Positions 1 through 4,033 of a stretch of DNA of 5,693 nt are shown piece by piece; within the stretch, counting starts at the first letter, position 1; every line of letters begins with the position of its first letter. The stretch is from Bacteroidota bacterium (GTDB lineage Bacteria > Bacteroidota > Bacteroidia > Bacteroidales > Prolixibacteraceae): contig JAMDDG010000159.1 in assembly GCA_023488865.1 (NCBI GenBank), positions 1-5,693 of the forward strand, read 5' to 3'. Under the pieces are notes generated by a model, which saw nothing but the letters and a program-made list of their open reading frames with translations, searched no databases and was not told the DNA's origin. Both the position numbers and the translations under genes were made by a program.

Positions 1-17
1 GGTTTTGTCTTTCTCAT
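1..17 (-). CDS. rpsG: 30S ribosomal protein S7, first codons only (runs off left edge)
   Basis: The minus strand from the ATG at 17-15 reads M-R-K-T-K and then the first two bases of a proline codon. This matches the usual N-terminus of Bacteroidota S7 (MRKTKPKKR-type). S7 is the primary assembly protein of the 30S head and binds the 3' domain of 16S rRNA. The gene follows rpsL on the same strand, which is the conserved str operon order (rpsL-rpsG-fusA), so fusA is expected beyond the left edge. The start has no Shine-Dalgarno sequence; the upstream bases are A/T-rich, as is normal in this phylum. Only 17 bases are visible, so the call rests on these residues plus the position behind rpsL. 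Confidence 0.82.
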
Positions 18-76
18 CTTAGTTACAAATTGTTTGTGTTATTCGAATCGGTTGTTGTTTAGCCTTCAGTTATACA

Positions 77-93
77 GCCTGTTCAAGACAAGC
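77..93 (-). promoter_or_regulatory. Small hairpin in the rpsL-rpsG spacer
   Basis: The spacer between the rpsL stop and the rpsG start is 124 nt (18-141). In the transcript (minus strand), 88-93 can pair with 77-82: GCUUGU against ACAGGC, six pairs including one U-G, with a 5-nt loop. In E. coli the rpsL-rpsG spacer is where S7 binds to repress its own operon, so an analogous role is conceivable. The stem is short and could be chance; the regulatory role is inference only. Confidence 0.25.
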
Positions 94-141
94 CCTTACT
101 CAACCAAACCTCCAAACTAATAACTAATGTTTTTTACTTAA

Positions 142-549
142 TTACTTTTTCTTTTTTGTTGTAGCAGCTGCTTGTCCCGCTTTTGGACGCTTTGCACCAT
201 ATTTGGAACGACGCTGCTTGCGGCCCTCCACACCAGCGGTATCGAGTGCACCACGAATTAAATGGTAACGAACTCCCGGTAGGTCTTTAACACGGCCGCC
301 ACGCACAAGAACAATTGAGTGCTCCTGCAAATTGTGTCCTTCTCCCGGAATGTAGGCATTCACCTCTTTGCCGTTGGTTAACCTTACCCTGGCAACTTTC
401 CGCATAGCCGAATTCGGCTTTTTGGGCGTCGTTGTGTAAACACGTACACATACGCCCCTACGCTGCGGACAGGAATTCAATGCCGGAGACTTACTTTTGT
501 CTTCGATATTTACCCTTCCCTTACGTACTAACTGTTGAATAGTAGGCAT
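142..549 (-). CDS. rpsL: 30S ribosomal protein S12
   Basis: This 135-residue protein of the decoding centre at the 30S A site monitors codon-anticodon pairing. The family is unmistakable: MPTIQQLVRKGR at the N-terminus, CPQRRGVC at 27-34, TTTPKKPNSAMRK at 39-51, and RGGRVKDLPGVRYH at 83-96. Numbering matches E. coli: Lys43 and Lys88, whose substitution commonly gives streptomycin resistance, are both wild type, and Asp89, the methylthiolation site in many bacteria, is present. The C-terminus carries a lysine-rich tail (TTKKKK) after GAKRPKAG, giving a length slightly above the E. coli protein. The start is the ATG at 549-547, preceded by an A/T-rich leader. It is the first gene of the str operon, with rpsG 124 nt downstream. 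Its own promoter and a structured leader lie at 592-678. Confidence 0.98.
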   Translation of the reverse strand: MPTIQQLVRKGRVNIEDKSKSPALNSCPQRRGVCVRVYTTTPKKPNSAMRKVARVRLTNGKEVNAYIPGEGHNLQEHSIVLVRGGRVKDLPGVRYHLIRGALDTAGVEGRKQRRSKYGAKRPKAGQAAATTKKKK

Positions 550-591
550 AAACGTTTTTTAAAATTGAATAAAAATACACACATAACTCAC

Positions 592-656
592 CCGGGGAAA
601 TCTCGCAATTCCCCGGAAGTTCTGCAATTTAATAGTTTATTATCTCGCAAAACTTC
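592..656 (-). promoter_or_regulatory. Structured rpsL 5' leader with repeated 9-mer
   Basis: Two stems can form in the leader RNA. The downstream one is a perfect 8-bp stem, CCGGGGAA at 592-599 with TTCCCCGG at 609-616, and a 9-nt loop at 600-608 (plus strand ATCTCGCAA). The upstream one pairs 616-625 with 647-656: ten positions with one mismatch and a 21-nt loop. The same 9-mer ATCTCGCAA recurs exactly at 642-650. With the -7 box at 671-678, transcription should start near 665, so both stems lie in a 5' UTR of about 115 nt, ending roughly 42 nt before the rpsL start. There is no U-tract after either stem, so this resembles a protein-binding leader more than a terminator. Autoregulation by S7 or S12 is inference; I do not recognise a named RNA family. 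Confidence 0.45.
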
Positions 657-670
657 TCCAAAATGGACTG

Positions 671-678
671 CAAAAGTA
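671..678 (-). promoter_or_regulatory. Probable str operon promoter, -7 box
   Basis: The minus strand reads TACTTTTG, an exact match to the Bacteroidota -7 consensus TAnnTTTG used by the primary sigma factor of that phylum. It lies about 120 nt upstream of the rpsL ATG in the right orientation. I find no clear TTTG/TTG -33 element at the usual 19-21 nt spacing, but that element is often weak. Transcription would begin around 663-666. Confidence 0.6.
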
Positions 679-762
679 CACATTTCTTTGGGAAATACAC
701 TACTTCCTTAAAAAAAAGTGATTTATAGAAGGATTGCAGGTTGTGGAGTGTTGATAGATAGA

Positions 763-911
763 ATTTGGAAATTTGGAAATTTGAAAATGTGGAAATGAGG
801 GACTCCCTTCATTGAGTCGCTATAGGAGAAATTGCCAAATGAGTGCTACTTGGGCCTACTCTAATCCCAATTTCCACATTTCCACATTTTCAAATTTTCA
901 AATTCTCACAT
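763..911. repeat. Inverted pair of 8-bp-period arrays around a ~75-nt core
   Basis: The left arm at 763-794 is four octamers: ATTTGGAA twice, then ATTTGAAA and ATGTGGAA. The right arm at 872-911 is five octamers on the plus strand (TTCCACAT twice, TTTCAAAT twice, TCTCACAT), which are the reverse complements of the same units. The arms share a perfect 19-bp inverted repeat, 779-797 with 877-895, extending to about 32 positions (766-797 with 877-908) with one mismatch and two G-T pairs. The core (798-871) contains small internal palindromes, such as GACTC/GAGTC at 801-805/814-818 and TTGGG/CCCAA at 850-854/866-870. The right arm ends 4 nt from the stop codon of the HlyD-like gene. It could be a dispersed repeat element, or act as a transcript-end structure; both are inference. 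Confidence 0.75.
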
Positions 912-914
912 TGC

Positions 915-1418
915 TTATTTCAGCGCCAACTGGAGAATCCGGCTCAGCAAACTTTGATCCTCGGTAATAATTTCGGCAGTTCCGCACAATTCCTGCAGAA
1001 ATTCCAATTTCTTCCCGTAGGTCGTGACCAGCTGGTTGGGAAGATTTACCTCTACTTCATATGAATCACCGTTAGGAACTGCTGCAATTTTGCTGACAAC
1101 CCCCTCAACGATACCATACTCCAGATAAGGATAGCTGACAAACTTCAGGTTCACACGCTGACCTATTTTAACTTTTGCATAGTTCGTCCTTAATTTGGCA
1201 TGTCCCGTGAATGAATTGGCGCGCTCCGCGTCAACAGCAACAACGACGGGCGCTGTAACAATATCCGGGTATTTGAAAAACCAACTGCCGGCTACAAGCA
1301 CGATCAAAAGCACCATCACCATTGCGATACCATTCCTGATCATCCAGGATGGGACCCTGCCCAAAAGATCCTGGACCTCTTTGCTGCGAAGGTCTATTTC
1401 ATCTATTTTTTTCGACAT
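915..1418 (-). CDS. Very short HlyD-like membrane fusion protein lacking the lipoyl/coiled-coil hairpin
   Basis: This 167-residue protein has an N-terminal cytoplasmic stretch (1-30, with LRSKEVQDLLGRVPSW typical of Bacteroidota HlyD proteins), one membrane helix (about 31-48), then KYPDIVTAPV (49-58), which normally leads into the lipoyl domain. Instead it passes within about 15 residues into the C-terminal beta-barrel region: VKIGQRVNLKF (83-93), YPYLEYGIVEGVVSKIAAVP (96-115), LPNQLVTTYGKKL (126-138) and the ending GTAEIITEDQSLLSRIL (146-162). Family members usually exceed 350 residues, so roughly 200 central residues are absent, with the frame kept. The ATG at 1418 is chosen over an upstream in-frame TTG at 1451 because the family N-terminus begins there. 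It lies 88 nt downstream of the C39 ABC exporter on the same strand and is presumably its periplasmic partner. Function without the hairpin, which normally reaches the outer-membrane channel, is unclear. Confidence 0.85.
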   Translation of the reverse strand: MSKKIDEIDLRSKEVQDLLGRVPSWMIRNGIAMVMVLLIVLVAGSWFFKYPDIVTAPVVVAVDAERANSFTGHAKLRTNYAKVKIGQRVNLKFVSYPYLEYGIVEGVVSKIAAVPNGDSYEVEVNLPNQLVTTYGKKLEFLQELCGTAEIITEDQSLLSRILQLALK

Positions 1419-1470
1419 ACTCTTGTTTTTGTCAATCAGATCTCCTCTCAAAAATTAAAACCACCAGCAT

Positions 1471-1505
1471 AATTTTCAATTTTCAATTATCAATTGTCAA
1501 TTCCA
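1471..1505. repeat. 7-bp-period A/T-rich array in the exporter operon gap
   Basis: Five consecutive heptamers on the plus strand follow the pattern AATTNTC: AATTTTC twice, AATTATC, AATTGTC, then a degenerate AATTCCA. The array fills much of the 88-nt gap between the ABC exporter stop (1507) and the start of the HlyD-like gene (1418). It has no inverted mate nearby, unlike the octamer arrays at 763-911. Such short A/T-rich periodic runs seem to be typical intergenic filler in this genome, since a third one lies at 3895-3936. Function is unknown. Confidence 0.65.
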
Positions 1506-1506
1506 T

Positions 1507-3696
1507 TCATGCCCCCAACTCCAACTGGTTTTTCACCAAATTCCAGTAATGGCCCTTCAGTTTGATCAACGTTTCATGCTTGCCCTGTTCAACAATTTCA
1601 CCCTTATCGAGTACTACAATTTGGTCAGCATTGCGGACCGTGCTCAGGCGATGCGCGACTACAACAACGGTCCTGCCTTTGTAGAATTCGTTCATATTTT
1701 CCATAATCACCTTCTCATTGTTGGCATCCAGGGCGTTGGTCGCTTCATCAAAAAAGAGAAATCCGGGATTCTTGTAAACTGCCCGTGCAATCAATATCCT
1801 TTGTTTCTGGCCCTGGCTCAGCCCGGCCCCTTCCTGCCCGACTTTTGTGTGGTAGCCCAAAGGCAACGACTCAATGTACTCCTGGATATTGGCCATCCTG
1901 ACAGCTTCCAGCAACCTGTCGCGATCAATGCTTTCAACACCTACCGCGATGTTATTAACAATAGTATCGGAAAATATATAGCCATCTTGCATCACCACCC
2001 CACACTTTTCGCGCCAGGCTGATGTTGAAAAAAGACTCAAATCGGTTTCCCCAATAGAAATTGAACCGGAAACAGGGGGGTAAAAACCCAGCAATAACTT
2101 GATCAGCGTAGTTTTGCCGCTGCCGCTCATCCCTACTATTGCCGTCGTCAGGTTGACAGGGATATGGAGGTTGATCTCCTTCAAAACCTTCGGGGAACGG
2201 GGCCCTTCATATTGAAATGTTACATCTTTAATTGTAATATTCCTGTTTTCAGGCAGGTGCACAAGTTTATGCTCTTCCATACTCTCCTCGTCCTTCCTCA
2301 GATGGATCTCATTGAGGCGCTCCAATGAAATTTTAGCGTCCTGGGCGTTTTGGATGAAATCCATCAAATTGGCCAATGGAACATTCATTTGTCCAATGAT
2401 GTAGGAAACAGCGACCATCGCCCCAATCGTTATATGGCCATCTATCACCAATTTAGCAGCCAAAAAACTGATGAGAATGTTTTTCAACTGATTGATGAAA
2501 GAGGAGCCGATGGACTGGGCCTGGTTCAAAGACAATCGACGAATGTTGACTTTAAAAAGCCTTGCCTGAATTCTTTCCCATTCCCACCTTTTCTGCTTCT
2601 CACAATTGTTCAGTTTGATCTCCTGCATCCCGGTGATCAGTTCAATCAATTTTGCCTGATTTTCGGAAAGTTGCCTGAACCGGTGAAAATCAAGTTCTCT
2701 CCTTCTCCTTAAAAAAAAGAAGATCCATAAAACGTAGAAAAAACTTCCAAGTAAAAAAATGAGAAGGATAGACCAGCTATACAATGCCAGGACGATGGAA
2801 AAGACCAAAAGATTGACCATCGAAAAGAGCACATTCAGGGTCTGGTTGGTTATAAAATTTTCGATACGTGTATGGTCCCCAATGCGTTGTAACAGATCGC
2901 CAATCATCTTGGTATCGAAGAAAGAGATCGGAAGTTTCATCAGTTTGATGAGAAAATCCGAAATCAGCGAAATATTTAACCGGGTAGTCAGGTGAAGCAG
3001 GATCCAGCTTCTGAAAAATTCGACCGTAGTTTGGGATACAAAAAGGATCAGTTGGGCAACCAGAATTAAGGTAACAAAACCAATATCCTGATTATTAATG
3101 CCCACATCGACCATCGATTGCGTGAGAAGCGGAAAGATCAGTTGGAACAAACTCCCCAGCAATAAACCAAGCAGCAGCTGCCACAAAAATTTTTTCTGAT
3201 TCCTGAAATAGGAGAATAGAAAAGCAAAAGAAGATTTATCAATTTTTTCGTCCTGCAATTGATAAAAGTCGGGAGTTGGTTCGACGATTAATGCAAGACC
3301 TTTGGCATTAATTTCATCAGCCGTTCCACTCCAACCTTTCAAAAACTCTTCTTTCGGGTAATTGATCAGTCCAAAAGCAGGATCTGCAACTCGTACTTTC
3401 CCTTTTTTGACAGCATAAACAACAACAAAGTGCTCATCCTTCCAATGGACAATAACAGGAAGGGGTATTTCATCAGAAAGTTGCTTAAAACTGACCCGTG
3501 CACCGACCGACCTCATCCCGATGGATTCAGCAGCATCGGACATCCCCAAAAAAGAAACCCCTTCCCGGGTCAGGTAACTTTTTTCGCGAATCGTCTGCAA
3601 CGAGAAATTTTTTCCATAAAATTTCGCGATCATCCTCAAACATGAGGGACCGCAATCCATGGCATCCAATTGTTTAAAAAACGGGAATCGTTGCAT
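1507..3696 (-). CDS. Peptidase-containing (C39) ABC exporter of bacteriocin/double-glycine peptide type
   Basis: This 729-residue inner-membrane transporter is predicted to cleave a leader peptide from its cargo and export it using ATP. The N-terminal C39 peptidase (about 1-130) has an intact active site: Gln9 (oxyanion hole), Cys15 in MDCGPSCL, His89 in DEHFVVV and Asp105 in VADPAFG. The transmembrane domain follows (about 155-440; helices begin at FLWQLLLGLLLGS). The nucleotide-binding domain has Walker A GMSGSGKTT (522-530), Q-loop Gln570, signature LSQGQ (626-630, Gln in place of the canonical second Gly), Walker B FLFFDE (646-651) and H-loop His682. The ATG at 3696 is preferred to the TTG at 3705 because it gives the usual short lead-in to the C39 motif. 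No exact -7 box lies upstream; CATATTTG (minus strand, 3730-3723) is a near match. It heads an operon with the HlyD-like gene. No cargo gene is visible. Confidence 0.95.
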   Translation of the reverse strand: MQRFPFFKQLDAMDCGPSCLRMIAKFYGKNFSLQTIREKSYLTREGVSFLGMSDAAESIGMRSVGARVSFKQLSDEIPLPVIVHWKDEHFVVVYAVKKGKVRVADPAFGLINYPKEEFLKGWSGTADEINAKGLALIVEPTPDFYQLQDEKIDKSSFAFLFSYFRNQKKFLWQLLLGLLLGSLFQLIFPLLTQSMVDVGINNQDIGFVTLILVAQLILFVSQTTVEFFRSWILLHLTTRLNISLISDFLIKLMKLPISFFDTKMIGDLLQRIGDHTRIENFITNQTLNVLFSMVNLLVFSIVLALYSWSILLIFLLGSFFYVLWIFFFLRRRRELDFHRFRQLSENQAKLIELITGMQEIKLNNCEKQKRWEWERIQARLFKVNIRRLSLNQAQSIGSSFINQLKNILISFLAAKLVIDGHITIGAMVAVSYIIGQMNVPLANLMDFIQNAQDAKISLERLNEIHLRKDEESMEEHKLVHLPENRNITIKDVTFQYEGPRSPKVLKEINLHIPVNLTTAIVGMSGSGKTTLIKLLLGFYPPVSGSISIGETDLSLFSTSAWREKCGVVMQDGYIFSDTIVNNIAVGVESIDRDRLLEAVRMANIQEYIESLPLGYHTKVGQEGAGLSQGQKQRILIARAVYKNPGFLFFDEATNALDANNEKVIMENMNEFYKGRTVVVVAHRLSTVRNADQIVVLDKGEIVEQGKHETLIKLKGHYWNLVKNQLELGA

Positions 3697-3744
3697 CAGA
3701 TTCAATCAGTGTTGGTTAATTGCAAATATGCAAATTTTATCAGG

Positions 3745-3874
3745 ATGTTACTTATTCAATTTGGAAGAAAACGTGAAACGAGAATAGTTTTATTATGTTT
3801 AATTGGAAAAGAATAACATGTTTAGTAACATGAAAATCAGAAAACAGAAGCTACGCTAAATAATGTATGTTACT
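3745..3874. repeat. Three dispersed copies of the octamer ATGTTACT
   Basis: Exact copies occur at 3745-3752 (plus), 3824-3831 (as AGTAACAT, i.e. minus) and 3867-3874 (plus), with centres 79 and 43 bp apart. A given 8-mer is expected far less than once in a region this size, so a set of transcription-factor half-sites serving the divergent promoters is plausible. No regulator can be named from sequence alone. Confidence 0.45.
3817..3832. promoter_or_regulatory. Possible operator palindrome
   Basis: CATGTT (3817-3822) and AACATG (3827-3832) form a perfect 6-bp inverted repeat around TAGT, and it includes one copy of the AGTAACAT octamer. It lies between the divergent genes, about 160 bp upstream of the likely fusA2 transcription start. 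The half-site spacing (TGT-N6-ACA) is shorter than the CRP type (TGT-N10-ACA), so this is not a standard CRP-family site. The operator role is inference. Confidence 0.35.
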
Positions 3875-3894
3875 GATATTGTGCAATCTCAATA

Positions 3895-3936
3895 TTTTTC
3901 GAAAATCGAAATTCAAAATTCTAAAATCGAAAATTT
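3895..3936. repeat. 7-bp-period A/T-rich array upstream of the EF-G paralogue
   Basis: Six heptamers in register on the plus strand: TTTTTCG, AAAATCG, AAATTCA, AAATTCT, AAAATCG, AAAATTT. The 10-mer AAAATCGAAA recurs exactly at 3902-3911 and 3923-3932. The period equals that of the array at 1471-1505, although the unit differs. It ends about 32 bp before the -7 box, so it could bend or open DNA near the promoter, or simply be a genome-wide intergenic repeat. No function can be assigned. Confidence 0.55.
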
Positions 3937-3967
3937 AACCCGCGGTCGGATCATTTTAAATAATTTC

Positions 3968-3975
3968 TATTTTTG
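3968..3975 (+). promoter_or_regulatory. Probable promoter of the EF-G paralogue, -7 box
   Basis: TATTTTTG matches the Bacteroidota -7 consensus TAnnTTTG exactly and reads toward the gene at 4034. Transcription would start near 3981, giving a leader of about 50 nt. No clear TTG -33 element is present at the usual spacing, which could fit a promoter that needs an activator. The box is A/T-rich, so a chance match is more likely here than at 671-678. Confidence 0.45.
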
Positions 3976-4033
3976 AAGGGATTGAATATAAGTTTTCTAA
4001 GACAACCAGATAAATTTATTTAAATTTTTTGTT

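Larger units (their letters stand above)
550..914. other. Intergenic region between rpsL and the HlyD-like gene
   Basis: This 365-nt stretch has no credible gene. It holds the rpsL leader (about 550-665), a -7 promoter box at 671-678 reading toward rpsL, and two inverted octamer arrays (763-794 and 872-911) flanking a core of about 75 nt. The region also carries the 3' end of the export-cassette transcript. I saw no conventional GC-rich stem followed by a T-tract; the inverted arrays are the only large stem that could end that transcript. Confidence 0.7.
3697..4033. other. Divergent intergenic region between the ABC exporter and the EF-G paralogue
   Basis: This 337-nt region carries leaders for both divergent genes. 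It contains three copies of the octamer ATGTTACT/AGTAACAT (3745-3752, 3824-3831, 3867-3874), a palindrome at 3817-3832, a 7-bp-period array at 3895-3936 and a plus-strand -7 box at 3968-3975. Only very short reading frames are present, for example 23 codons from 3745 and 13 codons from 3819 on the plus strand; neither looks like a gene or a double-glycine precursor. Confidence 0.7.

Noticed and set aside
799..807. GGGACTCCC as a terminator stem
   Set aside because: A palindrome with a one-base centre cannot form a hairpin loop, and no T-tract follows.
843..1064. 73-codon plus-strand open frame crossing the octamer array
   Set aside because: Its first part translates the repeat array and the rest is antisense to the HlyD-like gene.
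1419..1451. Upstream TTG start for the HlyD-like protein, with an AGAGGAG-like sequence nearby
   Set aside because: The family N-terminus aligns from the ATG at 1418; Shine-Dalgarno sequences are little used in Bacteroidota and this one is about 25 nt from the ATG.
1549..2022. 157-codon plus-strand open frame
   Set aside because: It lies fully within the ABC exporter's ATPase domain on the other strand and has no family resemblance; it is a shadow of that gene.
3697..3705. Upstream TTG start for the ABC exporter (three extra residues)
   Set aside because: The ATG at 3696 gives the standard short lead-in to the C39 active site; a TTG start is less likely.
3745..3816. 23-codon plus-strand frame as a possible exporter cargo peptide
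   Set aside because: No double-glycine leader, no cysteine/glycine-rich core, no start signal, and it is on the strand opposite to the exporter; chance open frame.
3817..3832. Classic CRP-family binding site
   Set aside because: The half-sites are separated by 6 nt between TGT and ACA instead of 10, so the palindrome was kept only as an operator candidate of unknown type.
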